Positions 1-10,740 of a stretch of 64,000 nt of DNA are shown here, in pieces. Source of the DNA: Heterocephalus glaber (lineage: Eukaryota; Chordata; Mammalia; Rodentia; Bathyergidae); the NCBI RefSeq assembly GCF_000247695.1, contig NW_004624747.1, positions 9,430,834-9,494,833 on the forward strand. The letters are read 5' to 3'. Within the stretch, counting starts at the first letter, position 1, and every line of letters begins with the position of its first letter. Both the position numbers and the translations under genes were made by a program. Below the pieces are notes generated by a model that saw nothing but the letters and a program-made list of their open reading frames with translations, searched no databases and had not been told where the DNA came from.

Positions 1-867
1 GGGAGGGGCCTTACAAACAGTATCAAGCCAGGTGTTCCTGGGAGCAGCCTGGAACCAGAAACACACCCTGTCCCTGAGGGCTCAGTCAGGCCTCTCATAG
101 CTGTGCCTGTGCTCATGGGCTGTGGTCAGACCAAACCTTTCAGAAGGAGACCCCTGCACCATAGAGAAGCCCTCCCCTGAGATGGAAATCTGTCAGGACC
201 AGGTTCTTGGATGGGGCCTGATCTGAGCCCTGACCCCTTCAGTGAGGCCTGCCCCTGTGAGTCACAGATGCCAAGGTCCTTCAAGCTGTTGAAGTGGAGG
301 AGTATAGACTGACGTGCACATTTCCCCCCCAGAGACCCAATACAGGCTTTTGTAAGGAGGACACACAAGATCTGCCCTGGATTTTGCAGCCAGCCAGGTG
401 CCTTCCAGGGACCCAAGTACTAACCAGGGCTATGGAGAAGGGGCCTGTTTTTACATCAGTTTTACACTTGAGATTGAGAACTAGAGAGGTGGGTTGACTT
501 TCCCCAGTGCCTCATTGGGTGCAGACAGCCACCACATCTGACTTGCCAGGCCCTGGGGAAGAAATCTAAGAGCTTGAGGATTATCAGTGGCTGAGGGTAG
601 CCCTACTTCCTCCTGTGCAGCTTGGCTCCATCTCTCATTTAGTCACATGAAAGATGATGGAAAAGGCCTGACTAGACCTGTTGAGCTGGAGCTGGCTACG
701 TGGCTATTGCCATTTCTCAGACTCTGGCCCCTGCTCTGGTCAGACTAGTGGGCTGCAGCAAGCTCTCGGCCTTTTTTATCCAGCCCTTTCCTTTCTTGCT
801 CCAACACCCCTGATAGAGGCAGCTTGGGCTCTGGGCTCAGCCCCTGAGGCCATGTGCCCTGGAACTG

Positions 868-925
868 ATGCTGTTTGCTCTTTGTACTTCAGTTTCCTTT
901 TCTCTAAAATAAGGGTTGAAGCACA
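868..925 (+). repeat. MIR SINE fragment
   Basis: The stretch has the degenerate core of a MIR element in sense orientation: a 'cttcagtttcctt' box followed by a 'ctctaaaataagg' box, corresponding to the conserved MIR centre that reads 'cctcagtttcctcatctgtaaaatggg'. It is short and strongly diverged, as expected of an ancient mammalian SINE. Confidence 0.45.
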
Positions 926-1828
926 TGGGCTGCAGGGCCCCATCTTTGCTAACAACTGCTGGGGACTGAGGCCTCACTGCCAGGAGGGGCCCACAGTGGA
1001 TAAGATGGGGGTGGGCTCTTTAAAGGCCATCTTTGCACTTTCTTGGTTTCTGCCTAAAATTGCTTTCCTGCTGCTTAGGTTTCTCTCCATGTGTTAGTGT
1101 TGAAGGCAGGTCTTTACAGCTGCTCTTCCTTTTCACTCAGTTCTTAGACAGGGCCACACACAAGTAGGGTCTCCAGATTCTCACACAAGCCCTGGTGGGC
1201 CCTCTCTAGAACAGCATGTGTCCCCACCCACACAGCTCCTGTGCCCCTGCCTGCTGCTCTTGTTCCCCCTTGGCACTTGCCACAGTTCAACTTTCTATTT
1301 TATTTATTCATCATCTTTGTTTTTTCTCTCCTGGCCTTGAGTGAAAGCTCTTTGAGGCAAAGACTTTCTGTGTTCACCTCCGAGAACCCAGCCCCCTGGG
1401 CCATCCTGCCTAGCAGACACCCAGGAAGTCACTGTGGAGGGGTAATGAGTATTAGTGAGTACCACAAGTCACCCTATTGAGCCCTTTTCTCATGGAGGGG
1501 TGGCATATGCTCTTACATCAGAAACCCATGCTCCAGCTCAACCCTGTGCTCCTGAGAGGTATCTTTGTGCTTTAAGCCATCCAACACAAACCACTCCACA
1601 GGTGGACAGCACCAGCTGGACCCCATCAGGCCCAACTATGGTTCACTCTCAAGCTAGAGGCAGGTCTTCTCACACTGAATCAGATGCTTCAAGCTGACAC
1701 ACAGTCTCTTTAGCAAGGTGGCATGCCTCAGTGGAGCCTTGGTCAGATGCAGTGAGGATTCACATGCAGAGGCATGTTTATGGGAAACTATCTTTAAGAG
1801 AAATGAGACAAGATCCTGATGGAAGTGG

Positions 1829-1844
1829 AAAAAAAAAAAAAAAA
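1829..1844 (+). repeat. poly(A) run, 16 nt
   Basis: Sixteen uninterrupted adenines. No SINE or LINE body is recognisable just upstream, so this is listed as a simple homopolymer only. Confidence 0.85.
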
Positions 1845-2029
1845 CCATGGTGACACCTGAGTGGCCTTTCCAGATAGCCCCTGTGCCCCAGGATTAGGAA
1901 GTAGCCTGTCATTCAGGTCAGTGGGGCAGTTCAATACAGGGGAGGACCTGAAGCCTGGGTTAAAGTCCTGGATTTGCCCATAAAGGTGACCCTGTTGAAT
2001 CTTTCTCACTCCTAACCCTCGGTTTCCTC

Positions 2030-2132
2030 ATTTTTATTTATTTTTAAAATATATTTAGCAATGCTGAGTATTGAACCCAGGGCCTCACACATGATAGGCA
2101 AGTGCTTTACCACTAAGCTATACCCCCAGCCC
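2030..2132 (-). repeat. ID SINE (tRNA-derived), reverse orientation
   Basis: Read on the - strand this has the ID layout: a tRNA-like start with box A 'tagcttagtggt', box B-like 'gggttcaat', then an A-rich tail (seen on + as T-rich 2030-2056). The diagnostic + strand string is 'gaacccagggcctcacac' followed by 'aagtgctttaccactaag'. ID elements are rodent SINEs, which supports the rodent assignment. It abuts a MIR-like remnant on its left ('ctcggtttcctcat'). Confidence 0.85.
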
Positions 2133-2599
2133 TCTTCGCCTTCAAACTTGAGGCTCTGGGATGAATCCAGGGTGTATCCAGATAGTTTTCATTTCTTACT
2201 CCAAATTTGGGGTGTCTACCCAAAGAACACTATGCTGAAGAGAATTCAAAGGCTGTGTTGTGGCTTAGAGGAGAAGTAGTCCCCTCTAGTTGATAGCAAT
2301 GTCTGCATCAGGTCCGAGAGGCAGGCTGAAGACATGCTTGCCAGAGACTAGCCAGTCCTACTATTGTGCTCTGCCTCTTGGTTAGCAGCTCCAATTCATC
2401 CTCATTTTTTCTTCCTTAGAAACGCAGACCTTGGCCTCTATGAGGTAAGGACTCGCCTTCCTTTTCAGCATCTCCCCAGCTGGCACCAGGAGTCCCATGA
2501 GCAGCTTGGGTCAGAGATTATTGAAAGTCTCTTCCTCTCTCAGCTGTTGCCTTGGTCCCTGCAGTGGCCTTGAGGTCCAGCCCCCTGCCTGGCCCCTGG

Positions 2600-2655
2600 C
2601 AGCCTTTCTCTGTACACTGAATGAATGAATAAACAAGTAAATGAGTGAGGCAGAG
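2600..2655 (+). repeat. L2/MIR-like 3' end with GAAT repeats
   Basis: The segment holds 'ctgaatgaatgaataaac', the terminal motif typical of ancient L2/MIR 3' ends in sense orientation. Only this short terminal part can be supported. Confidence 0.35.
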
Positions 2656-2828
2656 ACTCATCTGCATAGCAAGGCCAGGAGACTTCTGGATATAAATCTC
2701 ATGCCAAGCTCTGTTCCAGCATGTAACCCCGAGAAACCTGCTTGTATGCATGAACTGGATGACCTTGGAAGGAGGGCACTAAACTGTGTAGTTTGGGACT
2801 CTAGATCTTGCAGTAGTGTGGACACCGT

Positions 2829-2840
2829 GGGGGGGGGGGG
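2829..2840 (+). repeat. poly(G) run, 12 nt
   Basis: Twelve consecutive guanines, an unstable homopolymer in mammals and a possible G-quadruplex nucleus together with neighbouring G runs. No gene feature is attached to it. Confidence 0.8.
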
Positions 2841-4299
2841 CAGAGTGACGCAGGGCCCAGGTGTGTGAGTTGTAGGCTCTATGTCCTGTAGGGGCCCCTA
2901 TGCTTCTGTCTGACCTTCATCTTGGAGTGGTCCACCAGGTATCACCAGGAGTGAAGATAAGAACACCTTCTAAGCTGCTGAGAAAACTGGACACCTATGG
3001 CCCTTGTTCTGGCCCCAGCAGGTCCCAGATCCTAGGGAAGAGACAACTTGACCTGAATTGTTGGTGTCCTCGCTTCTCCTGCCACCTGTACTGGGGTTTG
3101 GTGAGCAGAGCTGGGTGGAGAGGAGGAGCTGGGCTAGAGAAGCAGCAGTCTCCCCATGAGAGTCCGCCTCTCTCTTCCCCCTTGTCCACACTACCTAGTA
3201 TGTCTTCTCTGCCCTTAGCTGCGCTAGCTGTTTGTAACCTCACACCCGCCCCACCCACCCTTTTTACTGTTTTGTGACCCTGTGGACTGGCTACCAGGAC
3301 CCTGGCTGCCTGACCTGCCATTCATCCCTTGCTAGTGAGTGTGGGGTGGGTGCAGTGGCCATTCCCCAAGCTAAACTTTCCTCCAGTGTGGTTGCCCCCC
3401 TCACCCACTCCATTACCTCTGATATGCTGTGCAAACATATTTCTTGATAAAATGCTGAGAAGAAAAATAATTAGAGTGTTGCCTCCATTATCCAATTTCT
3501 GATTAATCAAACTCTCTTTGTCCTCGGCCAAAATCTATTCATTTCCCTTAAACACTGGGCTGGTGCCAAGCATCGATTTCCTTTATGATAACACCACTCT
3601 CACACCCACGCACGTTCTCATCCATGCCCTGCCCTATGGCTGGGTTGAGCAGAAGCACTGATGGGGCTGATCCAGTCTCTAAATCCCACCTACCTCCCAC
3701 CTTCTCCAGGGAGCCTCTGACCACACCAACACCCTCATCCCTGCCCCAGCTCCTGGGATTTCTTGGCTAAGCTCCCCCTACATTTTGGGTGTGTTACAGG
3801 ACTGATGGAGGGGCTGTACCTCCGAACTGGGGACAGGCCAGGGTTTGGGGGATATGTCCCTGTTCCTGGCACAAGAAGAGGCCAGGGCTGGGTCAGAAGA
3901 GTTAGGGCTTGTAAGGAGGCTAAGGGACCTGCATAGTGTATGTGTAGTGTAGGAGCACACTCTCTATGGCAGCAACAGAAACCTAGCCCCAAAGAATTTA
4001 CAGAATGAGGAAATGTCCTGACCACTGAGTTTGAGAGTTCTGTAGTGTGGGACCATCAGAGTCAGCTAGCCCCATGTCCACTGTGTCTAGCCAAAGGAAA
4101 GCCACCAAGAGCCTTTTCAGAAGATTGCCCAGATGTCCCTTCCCTGCACTGAATCAACCCATCCCTCATTCAGTCACTACAAGGGACTGTGTTGATTTAT
4201 CAGCACTTGCTTGGTGCTAGGTCCTTGTAGGCATGTGCGATATGTCAGGGAGCAAACAGAAGAGCAGCCCCTGCCCTATGGCTCTTCTGTTGCTGTGAG

Positions 4300-4720
4300 G
4301 AGAAATGGCACCCACACTATGAGCTATATAGCAGTGTGTTAGAAAGGGACAGTGCATGGGGTAAGATGATGTGGATGCTGCTGGTGTGGTGTAGGTGTTT
4401 GGATCAGGGTGGTGGTTTTCACTTGTAAATAGAATGGGAAGGGAGGCTTTCTGAGGAGAGGACATTTCAGCCATTAGATGAGGAGTGGAGTGAACCACTT
4501 GGCTGTGGACAGAGAACTTTCTGGACAAAAGGAATAGCCAGTGCAAAGGCCCTGAGTTGAGAAGGAGCTATGTGTACTGGAGAGTGAGTGAGGAGGTCAG
4601 CAGGGGACCAATATAGCAGGGGTCAGGAAGGAAAGAGTGTGGGGAAAGGCAGTTGGAGAGGCTTGACTGGTTGCAGAGCTCTGGGGCTCTGGAAGAACTG
4701 TGATCCTGGATCTGAACTGA
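4300..4720 (+). repeat. probable L2-type LINE remnant
   Basis: The block around 4440-4640 has wording typical of old L2-like elements ('acatttcagccattagatgagg', 'gccagtgcaaaggccctgag', 'ggagagtgagtgaggagg'). The boundaries are uncertain because the copy is highly diverged. A similar phrase set recurs near 33.8-34.06 kb. Confidence 0.4.
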
Positions 4721-6224
4721 GATGGTGAAAAACAGAAGGCTTCAAGCACAAGAGAAATGCACTCCACCTTGTTTTTATGAGGAGTTTCCTGGCTGCAGGT
4801 GGAACATCCAGTACAGGGAGCTGGGGACAGTAAGGACACCAGTGAGCTCACTTCGATAGTCCAGAGCAGGAGCTAAGCAGAGCAGACTCAATGGCCAGGT
4901 GATGTTCAGAGTCAGAAAGTCAACTGAGGGCTCTCTTGAGGTCAGCTGGGCCCAGCCCTGACCTGAGAACCCATATCCTGTTAGGAAGTGGGTAGAGGAA
5001 AAGTGCCAAGCATGTTGCTCAGGACCTCTTCCTATGGGTGCACTCTTGCCAGCTGCAGTCCAGCAGTTCATGACTACACCCCTTGCTGGACATCTGCCCT
5101 GGTTCTTGGAGCTCCCTTTCCTGGAAATACTTGGGACGTTCTGCCCCTGCCCCTCAAGATGGGACAGCTGTGAGGTCCTTGCCCCTCCTAAGTTCCTCAT
5201 GGGGTCAGGCCAAGACTCTGCCACAGCTGGAACCTCACTGTGCCCGGCTCATTCCCCAGCCCTGTCCCTGCATCTCTCAATTCCCTGTGGGTTCTCTAGA
5301 ACACTGGTCATGGACACAGGAATACCCTACTCAGCCTCTGCTCCTCAAGGACGTGATCAGGGTGGGATCAGGAGCAGCTGCAGGCTTGGACACTTCTGGC
5401 GGTGGGCTGTTATAGCCAGAAGGATTAGTGCTAGCTACTGAGTCACCTGAAGTACCCCTGGCCTGTGGAGGACCCACAGTGACAAAATCCACACTCCTGG
5501 GCCCTTCCTCAGACCAGGGATGGGGATGAGCAGGAATCCAGTTCTCTGACAGCTCTGATTTCTGGCCTGGTGGCCTGTGTGAGCTGGGCCTGAGCATGTG
5601 GATATGAAATTAGGAGGCATAAGAAATAAGCCGGCAGAGTGAGTCCTCACTAGAGAGAGTTCAGCCTGGGGGTAGCCATTCAGAGACCACCCAGCTGAGG
5701 GACCTGATTAAACACAGTTAACTTTCCCCAGGGAAACCCATGAGCCAGGAGTCTGGAGCATAGCTTCTCCAGGCAGCAGGCCCTTTGATTTGGCTCTCAT
5801 TGAAGGCCCTGCCTCTTGGTTGTCATTTCCCTCTTTCTCTCTGTAGGTGGATCCTTTCCAATTTTTGTACATATTTATTTGCTCCTCACCTAGAGAAGGA
5901 TCTGACCCAAAATCTGGCCCAATTTCCTACTGAGTCGGAGCTCCTGGGGTGATGCTATCACCTCTCGTCTGGTCAGTGTTGGTGGCCATGAGCCAGAAAA
6001 CAACATGTGGCTGAGAACATCCAGAGCCAGGACTGCACAGCCTCCCTGGTCATTCCATGTCGCCTTCCTTTAGCAGAGGGACACTGATAGGCTATGACCT
6101 GCCTAGCTAGGGCAGAGCCATTAGATGTGTTGGGTTCTGTGTCAGAACAGGATGGTGGGGGGGCCACTAACCCTGGTCTTTCCTACCATCCACTTGTACT
6201 TCGGTTTCAAAATAAGCAGGGAGC

Positions 6225-6383
6225 AGTCAGGTAGTACATGCCTGTAATCCCAGACTTCTAGGAGGCTGAGACAGGAGTTTCTGCCTAGCCTGGGTAATTT
6301 AGCAAGTACCTATCTCCAAAAGGGGGTGGGGTCTAGGAGTGTACCTTAGTGTGGAGGCCCTGTGTTCAACCCCCAGTATCAGA
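6225..6383 (+). mobile_element. B1+ID composite SINE (B1-dID-like) with target duplication
   Basis: A 7SL-derived B1-type left part ('catgcctgtaatcccag', 'ggaggctgagacaggag') runs directly into an ID-type tRNA-like right part ('ggccctgtgttcaaccccc'). It is flanked by near-identical direct repeats of about 15 bp at 6210-6224 and 6384-6399 (aaataagcagggagc against aaacaaagcagggagc), the signature of L1-mediated insertion. Composite B1-ID SINEs are known from squirrels and related rodents, so this element is one basis for the lineage guess. Confidence 0.85.
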
Positions 6384-8940
6384 AAACAAAGCAGGGAGCC
6401 TGGAGGAGGCTAAGAAAGGGGAGGCTGCTTTTAAGGGGAGACCAACTGCCAGTCTCTGAGGATCAGGCCTATAAGGTGGGTTATGGGGGCAGCGTGGAGA
6501 AGCTAATTCAGTGGCCTGGGCCCTAGTGACTATACAGTAGAGTGACTACAACGAATTCACACAAACTCGTATGTCCCCAAGCCCAAATCAGTAATATCTT
6601 GAATATACACATGCTATCATTTTTCACGTTTGCGGGGGCTTTTGTGATAAATGAAGTACAAGTCATTCGCAAGCTTGCAAAAATCTTGGTGAGCAGAAAC
6701 CCTTTTCCCTTTGTCACCAACATTTGCAGGGTAAATGGGTACTCTCCATTCTCACTGTAAAGCATGCCAGCCTGTGTCCATAGCAGGCTGAGCACCCAGG
6801 ATATGGGCAGCCCTTGGGCCCCCGAGCACTTCTATTCACACCCCTTTGTGTCAGCTGTTTTTGTCCCAAACCTCTTTATCCCAGTTGTTTTTATTATGTA
6901 ATTATGTCATTGAACATTACATAAACTGATGGAAGATGAATATAAAGGGGGCTTCTATGGAAATCAAGGTAGATGTTTTGGAAAGCTGTGCTTCCGTTTA
7001 GCGTGGGCAAGACAGTTATGTTTGAGGACAAAGAGACCTTAACAGCCTAGGGTTTGGATTCCAGTTACTTTGCACCTCACTGGTGTTGAAGAAAGTAAAC
7101 TGGATGTCGCACAAGATGAACTGTGGTTTAAGGACAGTGTGGCTACTCCAGAATGTGAACCTATGTTGCAGGAAAGGTCTTGGCTCTCTGCAAACCTTGA
7201 CATGTGAATGTACATGTATCTGTTTTAAGTGAAAATAAAATATTTAAAGTAGTTGTATATCATTTCTTAGGAGTCCCTGCTATAGCTCACTCTTCAGTAG
7301 ACTAGCCAGTGACCCCAACTTTGATGGCAGCCTTTGGGCATTAATGAGCCCGTTATCTGTAATGAGGTTGGGATCTGTAGGTTGGCTTTTCTTGTTTGTT
7401 TTAGGTTGTTGTTTGCCTGGAGAGGGATCAGTCTACATGAAAAGGTTGTACCAGGGTCTGTAAGTTGAGACAAGGCCTCGGAAGCTGAGGGTTAAGAGAG
7501 GGCCTGCTCAGTGACATAGCAGAGCTCCCAGGACAAGCTGACTTGAAAGCCCCTTTCCCCAGGAGTGTGGAGACAAAGAACCCTTACAGCCCCAGACCTC
7601 CGGAGAGGGAGAGTCTAGGAGGCAGCTTTTTAGGATCAAAGGACTATGGAACACTGGTTTCCCCAGAGAACCCTCATCCTATGGGTGCTCTATGCAGAGT
7701 CCACACTGTCCTCCATCACTTCCCTACTCCCTGCTCCCCAAGACTCCCATTCATTTCAGTGAAGCGGTCAAGATAGTGTTTCCCCAGGAACTGGAGCTGG
7801 CTGGGATGGGAAAAGGCAGGCAAGAAGCTCCTGCAGGGAGGACTGGGCGGTGGCAGAGGAGAGACAAGCAGAATCTTCAGGAAGGGGAATCTTGCTCTAC
7901 GTGGAAAAAGGAACTGGAAAATGCAAAGGTTGGGGTCCTTAAGAGACTGGACTGCAACTCTGGGAGCAGCAGGTGAGATGCCCATTTGAGAAGTATTTGT
8001 AGAGAGCAGGAGCAAGAGGGCTAGGGGAGGTTTGGGGTATGGAGAGGTCAGATAGAGGGGGCCCTGGATCGCAACAGAGCCAAGTCTCAGCATCCCAGGT
8101 GCATGAGGGCTCCAAGGGCCAGCAGAATCTCAGGACATAAGGCTCAGTGTAGACTCAGTGTGACCCCTTGGCAACAGGCTCCTGAGAGAGGTCAAGTTAG
8201 GTGACACTCTCAAAAAGGAGTGCTGAAGATGCTTCTGAGCTCTGTACAAACATTTTTTTTGGTGTTCGTTTCATCTCCCCATCCATCTGTTCTGCAAATC
8301 TTTCACAACACCTGCTTTGAGGGAAGTAGAACTGGCAGCCAGGGAAGGGAGGGCAGAATAAGATCCCAGGCCAACCATGGTGGGGACTCCAGAAGAACAA
8401 CACACTTATTGCTGTCAAAGAGAGTACCTCAGCAGGAGCCTGCAGTCTCAGAGGGAAAGGACCAGTCAGTGGGCATTCATTCCTGCCTTCTTCCTTGGGT
8501 GGGGTTCAGTCCTGCTGCCACACAGTACACTTGGTTCAGGGTCATAGGGGACTGAGTGGCAAGTCCGCCGGACTCAGGGCCCTTAAGAGAGGAGGCTGCA
8601 CTTCCACCTTTTCAAAGAATAATATTTTCACCAGGTAGGATAGGGCAGCCGGGGAGGTGGGAACCTAGGTTCTTGTGTGGTTAATAGGAAGAAGGGGTGG
8701 GGTTGTGCAGGCCATCTTTCTGCAGAGGGGAGTTTCCGGGGAGGGTAGCCTGTCCCTGCCTCATGTCCAGTGTCACTAGTGTCAAGGCAAGCAGGGGTTT
8801 TATCTCCATAGTAATATGTGGCTTTTTAGTCCCAAAATATGTGTTGCATCAAAAGCCTAAAGCCATCAGACCCTTCCTGAAGACAGTCACACTGGGCAAG
8901 TGAAGAGATCCAGAGGGTGCCAAAATCCAGTGAGTGAGAG

Positions 8941-8947
8941 TGTGTGT

Positions 8948-8986
<39 letters not shown>
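8941..8986 (+). repeat. (TG)n microsatellite
   Basis: Perfect TG dinucleotide tract broken once by 'ta' near its left end. It can adopt Z-DNA and is likely to be length-polymorphic. It also creates the spurious Cys-Val or His-Thr open frames in this area. Confidence 0.95.
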
Positions 8987-10460
8987 TATGTCCTCAACCC
9001 TCACTGAGCACCTGCTCCTTGCTGGCACTGCTCCACGCTGGGACATGGCCTTCACAGCCTGGCAGCCCTGTCCTTCACCCTGAGACCCAGTGGGAAGCTA
9101 GACAGCCAAGCCATTCAATGAGGTCATTTCAAATATCTGAGCTGGAAAGACAGGGAACACATGTCCCCACATCCCAGACAAGCATAGACGCGGGTGCCAG
9201 CCTGACTCACTCTCTCCAGCACACACGGTAGTTCTATGTTCAACCCTCCCAATGTATGTCCAAATGGCATCACACACTGTAGCACTGAGAAGCTGTAACA
9301 TGAAAGTGCTTCTTCTCAGTCCAGGAAAATTGCTGCTCTAGGAGACTAGGGGATTCCTGTTGTATCCTAGGTTCTCTGTCCAAAGGTATTCAGCCCCTCC
9401 ATATGAGCCACCTGCTTCACATGGCTTCCTTCAGAGCCCCTGAGTTTTCAGGGGCAGCTGTTAGGCTTGTAAACCCCTCCTTAGAGGGACAGATGTGGTT
9501 TCCAGGGGCTTCCCCCCAGGCTGCCATGAGCCGTAGGAATCATACAGAGCTCCCATCTGCTCCATCTGTGCTGTCAGCTCTGACAGTTACCTGGGCCCTT
9601 CATGTCCTCAGCTGTTCCTCACTGGTGCCATTCTGCATCTTTCACTATGTCCTCATCTCCACAGCACTGGTCTTTATGAGGAATGGTCTTCCCAACCAGA
9701 ATATGAGCTCCTTGATGCACAAACTTGCCTCACTGTGTCCTTGTCCCTGAACAGGGCCATATACTTTGGGGCACAATTCTGGGAGGGCCCAATATTGGTC
9801 ATGGTGGGCTAATTGATCACTTTGCCCTCACAGATCTGAGGGTGGAGAGCCTTAGGACTGGGCATACATGCTAGATTATTTAAGAGTATTGGGTGAAGCA
9901 GTTGAGGGCATGCTGCAGAACAGGCTAGTGGAACTGAGCCAAGGAAGGGATGACCCACTTCTCTGAGACAACAGGTAGGCTTGGGCCTGAGGACGAGAGG
10001 TCCAGTGTTCACACCATAGCAGAATAGCCCCATTGCCAGGGCATTCTAGCACATAGGGTCTTTGTGCCCATGGTTCCTGTGCAACCCACCTGTGCCTATA
10101 GGAGGCAGCAGGAACAGAGCCCAGCTTCTCAGAGCAAGAGGCTGGCCAGCCACCAGACCATCTGAGGTAGCCTGAGGCCACAGCTTTGAGCAGTGCTAAC
10201 CCTTCCCGTGAGGGACATAATCCTTTTAATTTCTCTTGCAATCCTTTTCCTTCAAGGAGAAAATCCCAGTTTGGTGCCCGTATGGCCCTCACACCCTCCA
10301 GCAGGCGATAATCCCTGTTGTTTAAGAAACAGCAAGTGGCCTCGCCTGGCCCTTGCTCAGGCACCAGTCCCTGGCTGGCAGCAAAAGCAGTTGCTTTACA
10401 CTGTTGTATATTTCTACGGTGAGTGACTCTGGCTTTCCATTTAAAGTCATGATGTGAAGC

Positions 10461-10477
10461 TTTTTTTTTTTTTTTTT
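10461..10477 (+). repeat. poly(T) run, 17 nt
   Basis: Seventeen thymines. It could be the tail of a degraded minus-strand retroelement, but no body can be assigned. Confidence 0.8.
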
Positions 10478-10629
10478 AAGAACAGTTATTTAAGTAAAAA
10501 GAAGAGTCCATTTAAAGAAAAGCACTGAGTAAATAACAGCAGGTAACACCCAGATACACCAGGTTAGGCTGTGCTGTGGGGGTGGAGGAGGGTGGAGTGG
10601 CAGAGGGCTGGGTGGTAGCTAAGCCCTGT

Positions 10630-10740
10630 AGATTCTCAGCTAAGTGACTCTAAGGAAATCGCCTCTTCTCTCTAAACTTTGGTTTCTATATCTGTAAAGT
10701 TGTGGCCACTTCCCAGGCTTGTTCATACATAAGATGACAC
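10630..10740 (+). repeat. MIR SINE, sense
   Basis: It follows the MIR order: 'ctaagtgactctaaggaaatc' (the 'tgtgaccttgggcaagt' box), then 'tttggtttctatatctgtaaag' (the conserved core), then 'cttgttcatacataagatgaca'. Divergence is high, as usual for this ancient family. Confidence 0.65.
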
